A program made the position numbers and the translations under genes. DNA of 6,351 nucleotides from NCBI GenBank assembly GCA_937925385.1, contig CALEWN010000338.1, forward strand, positions 1 to 6,351, read 5' to 3'. Under the pieces are notes generated by a model. It saw nothing but the letters and a program-made list of their open reading frames with translations, did no database searches and was not told where the DNA came from. Source of the DNA: an uncultured Senegalimassilia sp. GTDB taxonomy: Bacteria; Actinomycetota; Coriobacteriia; Coriobacteriales; Eggerthellaceae. Of the stretch, positions 1 through 6,127 are shown one piece after another. The first letter of the stretch is position 1. Each line of letters starts with the position of its first letter.

Positions 1-50
1 TGGAATGGCCCGATTCGTGTCCGAAGAGAAAGCTTCCACTGCTTCGTCGA
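1..50. other. Window-edge sequence with no assignable gene
   Basis: The 50 bases beyond the etfB chimera stop show no hairpin with a T-tract, no convincing ribosome site and no recognisable coding sequence. On the minus strand one frame stays open (beginning V-I-D-E-A-V-E) but is too short to judge. In particular, the start of an etfA gene cannot be seen. Confidence 0.5.
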
Positions 51-290
51 TTACATATTTACAACATTCTCCCCATGGCCGTCCAGCCAGGTGCGCAAGT
101 TGTTCGTGGTGATGTCCATCAGACGCTGCAAGGCTTCCCTGGTGGTCCAGGCGATGTGCGGCGTGAGCACAGCGTTCGGCAGGCGGCGCAGGCGGCTGTC
201 CGCCGGCAGCGGTTCGGTGCCAAAGGCGTCGGCCCCGTAAAAGGCCAGCTGTCCGCTTTCCAGCGCATCGACCACGGCGCTCGCCATGGC
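51..290 (-). pseudogene. C-terminal fragment of a D-2-hydroxyacid dehydrogenase, fused in frame to EtfB
   Basis: This is the last quarter of a D-isomer-specific 2-hydroxyacid dehydrogenase. Visible family features are a DALESGQLAFYGADAFGTEP stretch, the helix and loop around LPNAVLTPHIAW, a REALQRLMDI helix and a terminal NVVN. The His in TPHIAW corresponds to the family's catalytic His. The Arg and Glu of the catalytic triad, the GxGxxG NAD site and the N-terminal substrate domain are absent, so this piece cannot be an enzyme by itself. The TPHIAW/REAxxRL pattern is closer to hydroxypyruvate reductase/glycerate dehydrogenase than to D-lactate dehydrogenase. By hand count it is about 66% GC (61-300), against about 54% for the adjoining EtfB-coding stretch (301-600), which supports a foreign join. 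The exact boundary, between about 255 and 300, is uncertain because both families could fit the AVVDALESG segment. Confidence 0.8.
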
Positions 291-1025
291 CTCTATGCTG
301 CCGGTGAAAAACTTGGTCTCGGTATTGCGCTTTGGCGGCTCAAAAATTTTCTTGTTAGAAGAGGGAGATCCTTCTACACCGATAAGGCCCGGGTCGCAGC
401 CAAGGTCGGCGGCGTTCCATACGGTCCTGGGCTTCTTGAGCGCCTTCATGATGTTGAGAGGAGTCGGATACCTCGGGGTGTTTATCTCGCTACACACGGT
501 TATGAGCGCAGGCAGCTTGACCTTGACAGTCTCATACCTGTCTGGAAGCATTCTGCGGCAGATGGCGTAACCGTCCTCGATGCTGACTTTGTCGACCAGC
601 GTGACCTGGGGAATACCCAGGAAAGCGGCAATGATGGGACCGGTCTGAGCCGTTTCGGCGTCCGTCGCGTGACGTCCGCAAATCAGCAGGTCGTAGTCGC
701 CCAGCTTTTCCGCGGCCTTGGCGAGCGGATATCCGGTTGCCAGCGTGTCCGCGCCGCCGAGGGCGCGGTCACTGAGGAGCACGGACTCGTCGCAGCCCAT
801 GGCCAGGGCCTTTTTCAGCACGTCGTCGGCCTGGGGAGGCCCCATACTGATGGCAATGACCTTGCCGCCGCACTGCTCTTTGAGCTGGAGCGCGGTCTCA
901 ACGCCGTTGGCATCGAAAGGATTGATAACACTCTGCACACCGTCACGCATCAGGTTTCCTGTGCGAGGGTCGAGTTTTACGTCATCAGTGTCCGGTACTT
1001 GTTTTACAAACACCAATATATTCAT
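51..1025 (-). CDS. etfB: Electron transfer flavoprotein beta subunit (EtfB/FixA) with C-terminal D-2-hydroxyacid dehydrogenase tail
   Basis: The 324-residue product has two parts. Residues 1 to about 245 are a near-complete EtfB (FixA family). They start MNILVFVKQVPDTDDVKLDP and carry the adenine-nucleotide-binding segment CGRHATDAETAQTGP (116-130), the EtfB signature region RYETVKVKLPALITV (163-177), and INTPRYPTPLNIMKA followed by KKPRTVW (181-203). Residues from about 250 to 324 match the C-terminus of D-2-hydroxyacid dehydrogenases of the hydroxypyruvate/glycerate type, with TPHIAW (288-293), the catalytic-type His290 and a terminal NVVN. EtfB with EtfA forms a soluble FAD protein carrying electrons to or from acyl-CoA dehydrogenases. 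EtfB alone is usually about 255-265 residues, so about 65 are extra. I chose the ATG at 1025 because GGAGAGAAG lies 7-8 nt upstream and the usual EtfB N-terminus begins there; the frame stays open to 1067 but would then overlap the upstream gene. It lies 34 nt after the acyl-CoA dehydrogenase. The EtfB identity is secure; whether the chimera works is unknown. Confidence 0.9.
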   Translation of the reverse strand: MNILVFVKQVPDTDDVKLDPRTGNLMRDGVQSVINPFDANGVETALQLKEQCGGKVIAISMGPPQADDVLKKALAMGCDESVLLSDRALGGADTLATGYPLAKAAEKLGDYDLLICGRHATDAETAQTGPIIAAFLGIPQVTLVDKVSIEDGYAICRRMLPDRYETVKVKLPALITVCSEINTPRYPTPLNIMKALKKPRTVWNAADLGCDPGLIGVEGSPSSNKKIFEPPKRNTETKFFTGSIEAMASAVVDALESGQLAFYGADAFGTEPLPADSRLRRLPNAVLTPHIAWTTREALQRLMDITTNNLRTWLDGHGENVVNM

Positions 1026-1032
1026 AAAGTTA

Positions 1033-1041
1033 CTTCTCTCC
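1033..1041 (-). promoter_or_regulatory. Shine-Dalgarno site of the etfB chimera
   Basis: GGAGAGAAG on the minus strand ends about 7 nt before the ATG at 1025. It fixes the start at MNILVF and rules out the longer frame from 1067. It sits in the 34-nt gap after the acyl-CoA dehydrogenase stop, consistent with independent ribosome loading within one transcript. Confidence 0.75.
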
Positions 1042-1059
1042 GGAGTTAATATTTTAGTC

Positions 1060-2193
1060 TCAGGCAAGAACAGTTCCGCTGACGATCATGCGCAGGATCT
1101 CGGTGCTGCCTTCCATGACGCACCAGCCGCGAGCATCACGGATGAGACGCTCGACGTCGTACTCCTTGCTGTAGCCGTTGCCGCCGAATACCTGCTGAGC
1201 CTGAATGCAGATCTGGACAGCGTGCTCGGTAGCGAACAGCTTCGCAGCAGCGGCGTCAAGAGTGCAGCGCTTGCCGGCGTCCTTCGTAGCGGCGGCGTCG
1301 TAAGCGAGGAACTCCATGGCCTTGATCTCGGCATACATGTCGGCGAAGCGGAAAGCGACACCCTGGAAAGCCTTGATCGGCTTGCCGAAAGCCTTGCGCT
1401 CGTTGGCGTAGACCTTGGCGAGGTTCATGGCATGTTCGGAAATGCCGGCGCAGATGGCAGCGGCGGTGATACGGCCGATGTCGAGGGTCTCCATGGCCAT
1501 CTTGAAGCCCTTGCCGCGGACGCCCAGAAGAGCTTCCTTCGGGAGCTTAATGTTGTTGAACGCGAGCTCGCAGGTCGCGGAGCCGCGGCAGCCCATCTTC
1601 TCCTCGAACTTGCCGACGGCCAGGCCCTCGGTATCCTTGTCAAGCAGGAACGCGGAGATGCCCTTCGTGCCGAGCTCGGGATCGGTCATAGCGAGAATTA
1701 TGTAGTAGTCGGCAACGCCGGAGTTGGTTATCCAAGCCTTGCTGCCATCGAGGACCCAGCCGTCCTCGGTCTCGACCGCGCGGGACTTGATACCCGCCGC
1801 GTCGGAACCGGCGCTGGACTCGGTCAGACCAAAGGCAAAAATCTTGCCGGCAACCGCCTCAGGCATGTACTTCTGACGCTGCTCCTCCGTGCCGTTCTCA
1901 AGAATGAGGTTGGCCGCGAGCCAGTGGCCGCCCATGAAGGTGGCGATGCTGGCGCTGCCCTTGGCAAACTCGTGAGCAATGATGGTGGTATCCATGATGC
2001 CGCCGCCACCGCCGCCGTACTGCTCGGGGATCTCGACCAAGTGCAGGCCAAGGTCGAAGCCGTACTTCCAAAGCTCATCAGGGGTTTTGCCCGCCTCATC
2101 CGCTGCAGCGACGTGCGGCTTGATCTGGTTTTCAGCCACATCGCGAACAGCTTTGATGAGCTCTTTCTGCTCCTCCGTGTACAGTAGTGCCAT
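1060..2193 (-). CDS. Acyl-CoA dehydrogenase (FAD-dependent, short-chain-type family)
   Basis: A complete 377-residue acyl-CoA dehydrogenase, the usual length for butyryl/short-chain enzymes. It oxidises an acyl-CoA to the 2-enoyl-CoA, or runs in reverse as an enoyl-CoA reductase, exchanging electrons with EtfAB. Domains in order: helical N-terminal domain (1-115), beta domain with FGLTESSAGSDAAG (121-134) and WVLDGSKAWITNSG (146-159), and a C-terminal helical domain with ERKAFGKPIKAFQ (265-277), QVFGGNGY (334-341) and RDARGWCVMEGSTEI (352-366). Glu361 in MEGS aligns with the catalytic base of medium-chain and butyryl-CoA dehydrogenases (normally in YEGT). Differences from consensus are Met and Ser around that Glu, LTESSAGSD in place of LTEPxAGSD, and a run of six Gly at 60-65. 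The ATG at 2193 follows AAAGGAG at 2201-2207 with 7 nt spacing. It probably starts a separate unit with etfB. The substrate cannot be read from the sequence. Confidence 0.93.
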   Translation of the reverse strand: MALLYTEEQKELIKAVRDVAENQIKPHVAAADEAGKTPDELWKYGFDLGLHLVEIPEQYGGGGGGIMDTTIIAHEFAKGSASIATFMGGHWLAANLILENGTEEQRQKYMPEAVAGKIFAFGLTESSAGSDAAGIKSRAVETEDGWVLDGSKAWITNSGVADYYIILAMTDPELGTKGISAFLLDKDTEGLAVGKFEEKMGCRGSATCELAFNNIKLPKEALLGVRGKGFKMAMETLDIGRITAAAICAGISEHAMNLAKVYANERKAFGKPIKAFQGVAFRFADMYAEIKAMEFLAYDAAATKDAGKRCTLDAAAAKLFATEHAVQICIQAQQVFGGNGYSKEYDVERLIRDARGWCVMEGSTEILRMIVSGTVLA

Positions 2194-2237
2194 GTGCCTT
2201 CTCCTTTCGTAACGCGTGCAATCGGGATGAATGTGCG

Positions 2238-2246
2238 CTTATCGCA
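2238..2246 (-). promoter_or_regulatory. Possible extended -10 promoter for acyl-CoA dehydrogenase-etfB
   Basis: The minus strand reads TGCGATAAG, which fits the extended -10 pattern TGnTATAAT with four of six core matches. It lies just past the hairpin that follows the MBL gene and would give a leader of roughly 40 nt including the AAAGGAG ribosome site. No good -35 is seen at 17-18 nt upstream, since that position lies inside the hairpin. A TTGTCA at 2250-2255 looks like a -35 but has no good -10 partner. The call rests on one short motif and its placement. Confidence 0.25.
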
Positions 2247-2248
2247 TG

Positions 2249-2301
2249 ATGACAAAGGGCTCGTGCCGTCTGCAGGCAAACGAGCACGAGCCCTTTGTCA
2301 T
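2249..2301 (-). terminator. Perfect 18-bp inverted repeat, probable intrinsic terminator after the MBL gene
   Basis: Positions 2249-2266 (ATGACAAAGGGCTCGTGC) are exactly reverse-complementary to 2284-2301, with a 17-nt loop. The stem has a GC-rich core (GGGCTCGTGC) flanked by AAA on one side and TTT on the other, as in many bidirectional terminators. It begins 5 nt after the MBL stop. The T-tract in the minus direction is short (TTTGTCAT), so termination could be incomplete. An operator-like or mRNA-stabilising role is also possible. It is the only strong hairpin I found between genes here. Confidence 0.6.
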
Positions 2302-2305
2302 TCTT

Positions 2306-3109
2306 CTAGTGTTCCTCGAGCAAACCTGTGTCGTAGGCAAACCTCAGCTGCGCGTTGACGCTACGTCGGGCACCTTGCATAAGGCTGGAATCGACGTCGT
2401 TGTACAGGGTTTCCACCAGCACGTCGGCTCGAGCGGGGATGCCGGAACGAACCGCGGACACAACCTGGTTCAGGCGCATCATGCGATGCGCACGCGCACG
2501 GGTGATGCGGTCTGCGGGGTCCTCGATATACGGGCCGTGCCCGGTTAAGAACAGCTCGACATCGTGTTCCTCGACGAAACGGGCAAGCGAATCGAGGCTG
2601 TTCATATATGCGGCCAAAATGCCATCCGGCCAGCAGATCATCGTCGAGCTTTGACGGAAGATCATGTCGCCCGTCAAAACGAACTTGCCCTGCGCAACAT
2701 AGATGCCCACCGAATCGCTGGAGTGCCCCGGCAACGGTACGACCTCAAGATCGACGCCGATGCCGTTGACGTTTAGACGACCAGGCGGAAGCAGACCGTC
2801 GGCCTGCTTCAATACCGGCGCACCGCTCAAAAGCGACAGGCTGCGCGCGCCGCCGGAATGGTCCGCGTGCCCGTGCGTGGCGATGATCGCGGCGATCCTC
2901 TTCCCCGCTTTAGCTACATGATCAAGCACATCTTGAAGATGATCCGCATCATCGGGGCCTGGATCGACCACCATGCATGCCGGAGCATCCGGGGCGCCGA
3001 CGATCCATGTGTTCGTGCCGATATAGGTAAGCGGCGAGGGGTTGTTCGCAAGGATGCAATATGCATACTCGCCGACCTGCCCGCCGGACCATCGATTCAC
3101 TGCAGCCAT
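2306..3109 (-). CDS. MBL-fold metallo-hydrolase, LACTB2/glyoxalase II-like
   Basis: A 267-residue metallo-beta-lactamase-fold protein. The metal ligands are all present: THGHADH (His79, His81, Asp83, His84), PGHS (His129), TGD (Asp148) and TGHGP (His191), which predicts a two-metal, usually zinc, hydrolytic site. The N-terminal NPSPLTYIGTNTWIVG (23-38) and VDPGP (48-52) resemble the LACTB2 group, and residues from about 205 form the C-terminal helical, winged-helix-like part typical of it. Family members include thioesterases of the glyoxalase II kind and nucleases; the true substrate is not visible. There is no signal peptide, so it is likely cytoplasmic. Its ATG overlaps the Nudix stop by one base (TGATG), and AGGAG at 3122-3126 lies 12 nt upstream, so translation is probably coupled. 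A hairpin follows the stop. Fold call very secure, function open. Confidence 0.9.
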   Translation of the reverse strand: MAAVNRWSGGQVGEYAYCILANNPSPLTYIGTNTWIVGAPDAPACMVVDPGPDDADHLQDVLDHVAKAGKRIAAIIATHGHADHSGGARSLSLLSGAPVLKQADGLLPPGRLNVNGIGVDLEVVPLPGHSSDSVGIYVAQGKFVLTGDMIFRQSSTMICWPDGILAAYMNSLDSLARFVEEHDVELFLTGHGPYIEDPADRITRARAHRMMRLNQVVSAVRSGIPARADVLVETLYNDVDSSLMQGARRSVNAQLRFAYDTGLLEEH

Positions 3110-4002
3110 CAGCCAATCACGCTCCTAAACACTAATGCACCGTCGGATTTGCGAGCCGGGGACGGATACACGTGAATCGTGCTGTTCCGCTCGCATGCTT
3201 GCGTCACATTCTCCGAAGCCGCCAAATCGCATAGGTTCGAAACGGTTGGCGGCATTATCAACAGGTTTCCGCTCCTGTGCTGGTCCAAAAGCCACGAAGG
3301 CTCCGCCCAGCCCGTCTTCACCGCTTCGGTGGTACGTCCGTCTGCGACTTGCCCTTGCGGCATGCGCGCCCTAAAGAAGAACGTGCTGTAACGACGCCGC
3401 TCGCTTGGCGGCGTGACCCAATGCGCGCACGCATGGAGCAAATCAGTCCAGAGCACAGCCCCGATATCCTCGAGCATCTGCCCGAACGAAAGCGCATGCT
3501 CGGAGAGCAGATCCCTGGCTTGCCGAAGCTCCGGGCTTTTCATGGGATCGTCGAAATCGGCTCCGTCCGCCCTTCGGGCAAGCAGCACCCCCGTTTCCTC
3601 GAACACCTCGCGCGCCGCGGTGACCAGGGCTCTTCGAGCCGTTTCCTCATCGCATCCCATCAATGAAGCCCACTCGGATACGTTTGGGCCCTCCCAGGGG
3701 ATATCGTGTGCATCGTCGACCCCGTCGAAGCTTCCACCGGGGAACACCACCGCATCGGGAACGAAGGCCATCGTGGATGCACGCTGCTGCATGAACACCT
3801 GGAAACCCGATGCGCCCGACGCTTTATCCCGAAGCAACATGACGGTCGAGGAGAGACGCGGCCTCGCCGCATCGTCCTCGCCGGCATCACGCCGTTCGAG
3901 ATAGGCCGCAACGCCATCACGCAATTTGGGGGGGACGTCATACTCAAGGCAAGCGCCCGAGGAGAGGATGTCGGTGATTCCGAGAATGCGGGACTCATCC
4001 AT
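3109..4002 (-). CDS. Nudix hydrolase, NUDT19-like (possible CoA/acyl-CoA diphosphatase)
   Basis: A 297-residue Nudix protein. The Nudix box is split: FPGGSFDG (87-94) is followed only some 40 residues later by AREVFEETGV (130-139), which supplies the metal-binding REVFEE core. The insertion, the preceding MQQRASTMAFVPDAVVFPGG (71-90) and the later HWVTPPSERRRYSTFFF (194-210) resemble NUDT19-type proteins. The studied members cleave CoA and acyl-CoA to 3',5'-ADP and (acyl-)phosphopantetheine. No signal peptide or membrane segment is seen. I chose the ATG at 4002: it follows the oxidoreductase stop by 2 nt and has AGGTG at 4011-4015. A TTG at 4041 would add 13 residues and overlap the upstream gene. 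The stop overlaps the MBL start by one base. Family call is strong; the CoA substrate is inferred from the subfamily and from the acyl-CoA/ETF neighbours. Confidence 0.85.
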   Translation of the reverse strand: MDESRILGITDILSSGACLEYDVPPKLRDGVAAYLERRDAGEDDAARPRLSSTVMLLRDKASGASGFQVFMQQRASTMAFVPDAVVFPGGSFDGVDDAHDIPWEGPNVSEWASLMGCDEETARRALVTAAREVFEETGVLLARRADGADFDDPMKSPELRQARDLLSEHALSFGQMLEDIGAVLWTDLLHACAHWVTPPSERRRYSTFFFRARMPQGQVADGRTTEAVKTGWAEPSWLLDQHRSGNLLIMPPTVSNLCDLAASENVTQACERNSTIHVYPSPARKSDGALVFRSVIG

Positions 4003-4004
4003 GA

Positions 4005-6068
4005 TCACTGCACCTGCGCTAACAATTCGGCGATATCGCAAACCTTCGTTTCACTGTCGCATGCGGCCATACCATCGCTGAGCATGGTCAGGCAGAACGG
4101 GCACGACGTGGCAACCTCGTCGCATGCGGTGTCAAGCGCCTGCTTGGCGCGCTCGTCGCCCATGCGCTTGCCGGAGGCATCCTCAAGCCACATACGGCCG
4201 CCGCCCGCGCCGCAGCAGAAGCTCTTCTCATGTGAGCGCTCGAACTCGACGACGTGCCCGCCTGCCGCGCTGACGACCGCGCGAGGAGCCTCGTATTCAT
4301 CCTGATAACGTCCAAGATAGCAGGAATCGTGCACTGCGATCTTCTTGCCGTCGGGAGCCGAACATTGCAGCTTCCCCTCCCGAACGAGCTGGGCAAGAAG
4401 CTGGGAATGGTGAATGACCTCGAAATGCCCGCCAAGCTGAGGGTAATCGCGCGACAGGGCCTGCATGCAGTGCGGGCATTGCACAATGATCTTCTTCACG
4501 CCATATGCCTGCAACGTGGCGATGTTCTCCTGTGCAAGCATGTAATACACGAACTCGTTGCCGAGACGGCGAGCCGAATCGCCGCAGCACTTCTCCTCAT
4601 TGCCCAGGATGGCGAAATCGACGCCGGCCTTCTTCAGCAGGCCCACGAGCGCGACGGAAACCTTGCGGCTGCGGGCGTCGAAGGCGCCGGAGCAGCCGGG
4701 CCAATACAGATACTCGGCATCGGGATGTTCGGCCAGCGTGGGGACGTTCAAGCCTTCCGCCCACTTCGAACGCGTCTGCCACCCCAGACCCCAAGGATTG
4801 CCGTTGTTCTCAAGATTGCGGAACGTGGCCTGGGCCTCGGAGGGGAACGCGCTTTCCATGGACACCTGATAGGTGCGCATCTTGACGATCTTCGGGGCAT
4901 GCTCGACCAAGGTAGGACATGCCGCCATGCATGCGCCGCAGGTCGTGCAATCCCATATCGACTGGGTGTTCACCGCATCGCCGACAAGCGTGCGATCCAT
5001 GGTGGATTGCTGCTGCTCATCGAACGCATAGGGCTCGCCGCCCTTCGCGATGTACACGCCCATCTCATCGCGCTTCGCCCCTTCGTGCTGCGCTTTCCAC
5101 ACGATGGGCCCGCGGATCTCCAGCTCGCTACGCAAGGATTGCACCATATTCTTCGGGGAGAGGTCCTTGCCGGTATTGAACGCAGGGCACACGTCCTCGC
5201 AACGTCCGCAACGGATGCACGCCTCGGCATCGAGCAGGTCCTTCCAGGTGAGGTCCTCAAGTTGACCCACGCCCATGGTGGTGAGGTTCTCATCTTCGAC
5301 GTTGATATAGGGAAGCGTGCCCTTCGGCTCGAGCGAGCGGCACCAGACATCCGCCGGCATGAGCAGCACATGAACGAGCTTCGAATACATCCAATATGCG
5401 ATGAGCGCGAACGCCATGCCCATATGGCTCCACCAGATGATCTGATGGGTAAGCGAGATCTGCTCGGGGGTGAAGTTGGCGAAGAGCATGGCAACCATGT
5501 TGCCGATAGGCGACCATGCGCGCCACGGGTCGTCCGTGCCGACGATGCGAAGGCCCTCGACCGCAAAACCGCTCAAGCCGATGACGAGCAGCAATACGAG
5601 CACGATGATGTCGCCGGGCTTCGTATCGAGTTTCTTGTTCACGATGCGCCTGATAATGCAGGCGACCATGGCGACGCAGAACGCCAAGCCGGCAAGATCG
5701 ACGGCAAGCGCCATGAAGTACAGGTAGAAATCGCCGTAGATAAGCTGGAAGCCAAGGTCGAACTGCGCCGCCGTGACAACCGTGGCGATGAGCATGATGA
5801 TCATGCCGACATACATTCCCAGGTGCATAATGCCCGCACCGGGTTTCTTCAGGACGCGAAGCTGCAAAAGCGCGTCGGCGATCATGCCCTTCGCGCGGAC
5901 CTTCCAATCGCTCGTTCGATCCACTGGGGCGCCGATCGACATGAGACGCCAACGCTTCACCAGGAAGTAGATGCAGAAACCGAGCGCAACCAGGAAGAGC
6001 AGATACATTACCCAGGTAAGGGAATGATCGATGTTCCACATTACCTCACGTGTTGCTGTGTCTTCCAT
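4005..6068 (-). CDS. Membrane-bound Fe-S oxidoreductase, ETF:menaquinone oxidoreductase type (EMO/EtfD, DUF224-like)
   Basis: A 687-residue membrane protein predicted to pass electrons between EtfAB and the quinone pool. The N-terminal part (to about 235) is a NarI/DsrM-like cytochrome b domain with about five hydrophobic helices, near 18-37, 82-102, 117-140, 153-171 and 210-230. His16, His82, His208 and His215 are candidate heme ligands. Then come two 4Fe-4S motifs, CIRCGRCEDVCP (284-295) and CTTCGACMAACP (374-385). Last are two CCG (heterodisulfide-reductase-like) domains: PGCSG (457-461), KCCGD (493-497) and CPHC (531-534); then DSCYLG (581-586), FCCGAGGG (617-624) and CPFC (656-659). All these cysteine sets are intact. 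The ATG at 6068 has AAGGAAGG at 6073-6080. It lies 54 nt after etfA, the classic partner for this family, and 2 nt before the Nudix gene. A HdrD-type or lactate-oxidase-type subunit is less likely given the fused membrane domain and adjacent etfA. Confidence 0.9.
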   Translation of the reverse strand: MEDTATREVMWNIDHSLTWVMYLLFLVALGFCIYFLVKRWRLMSIGAPVDRTSDWKVRAKGMIADALLQLRVLKKPGAGIMHLGMYVGMIIMLIATVVTAAQFDLGFQLIYGDFYLYFMALAVDLAGLAFCVAMVACIIRRIVNKKLDTKPGDIIVLVLLLVIGLSGFAVEGLRIVGTDDPWRAWSPIGNMVAMLFANFTPEQISLTHQIIWWSHMGMAFALIAYWMYSKLVHVLLMPADVWCRSLEPKGTLPYINVEDENLTTMGVGQLEDLTWKDLLDAEACIRCGRCEDVCPAFNTGKDLSPKNMVQSLRSELEIRGPIVWKAQHEGAKRDEMGVYIAKGGEPYAFDEQQQSTMDRTLVGDAVNTQSIWDCTTCGACMAACPTLVEHAPKIVKMRTYQVSMESAFPSEAQATFRNLENNGNPWGLGWQTRSKWAEGLNVPTLAEHPDAEYLYWPGCSGAFDARSRKVSVALVGLLKKAGVDFAILGNEEKCCGDSARRLGNEFVYYMLAQENIATLQAYGVKKIIVQCPHCMQALSRDYPQLGGHFEVIHHSQLLAQLVREGKLQCSAPDGKKIAVHDSCYLGRYQDEYEAPRAVVSAAGGHVVEFERSHEKSFCCGAGGGRMWLEDASGKRMGDERAKQALDTACDEVATSCPFCLTMLSDGMAACDSETKVCDIAELLAQVQ
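4011..4015 (-). promoter_or_regulatory. Weak ribosome binding site deciding the Nudix start
   Basis: AGGTG on the minus strand lies 8 nt before the ATG at 4002, inside the last codons of the oxidoreductase gene. It favours the ATG over the upstream TTG at 4041, whose nearest purine-rich stretch (GAAGG) is too close. Re-initiation from the stop at 4005 is also likely. Confidence 0.5.
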
Positions 6069-6097
6069 AATGCCTTCCTTGGTTGCGGTCGATGAAT

Positions 6098-6127
6098 CAT
6101 AAGCGGGCTCTTGTGCGCTCGCTTATG
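6098..6127 (-). repeat. 8-bp inverted repeat across the etfA stop
   Basis: CATAAGCG (6098-6105) and CGCTTATG (6120-6127) are perfect inverted copies with a 14-nt loop. One arm contains the etfA stop codon. No T-tract follows in the minus direction, so it does not look like a full terminator. It may form a small processing or stabilising hairpin between etfA and the oxidoreductase gene, or be chance. Confidence 0.4.

Noticed and set aside
330..365. AT-rich patch with AAAATTTT in the etfB gene as a possible insertion scar or promoter
   Set aside because: It encodes the ordinary EtfB segment SNKKIFEP in frame; the low GC follows from Lys, Asn, Ile and Phe codons.
1023..1067. Longer N-terminus for EtfB starting at 1067
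   Set aside because: The extra 14 residues do not resemble EtfB, would overlap the upstream gene, and the clear ribosome site belongs to the ATG at 1025.
718..2187. 489-codon open frame on the plus strand
   Set aside because: It is antisense to etfB and the acyl-CoA dehydrogenase, shows no family motif, and is explained by the codon bias of those genes.
2250..2255. TTGTCA as a -35 box for the acyl-CoA dehydrogenase
   Set aside because: It is part of the hairpin stem, and 16-18 nt downstream there is no credible -10 hexamer.
4003..4041. TTG start at 4041 for the Nudix protein
   Set aside because: It is a rarer start codon, its upstream purine stretch is too close, and it overlaps the oxidoreductase by 37 nt. 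The ATG at 4002 has better spacing.
4254..6095. Very long open frame on the plus strand opposite the oxidoreductase gene
   Set aside because: It has no recognisable domain, is rich in Arg/His/Asp as expected from antisense of GC-rich coding DNA, and is fully covered by a gene with intact conserved motifs.
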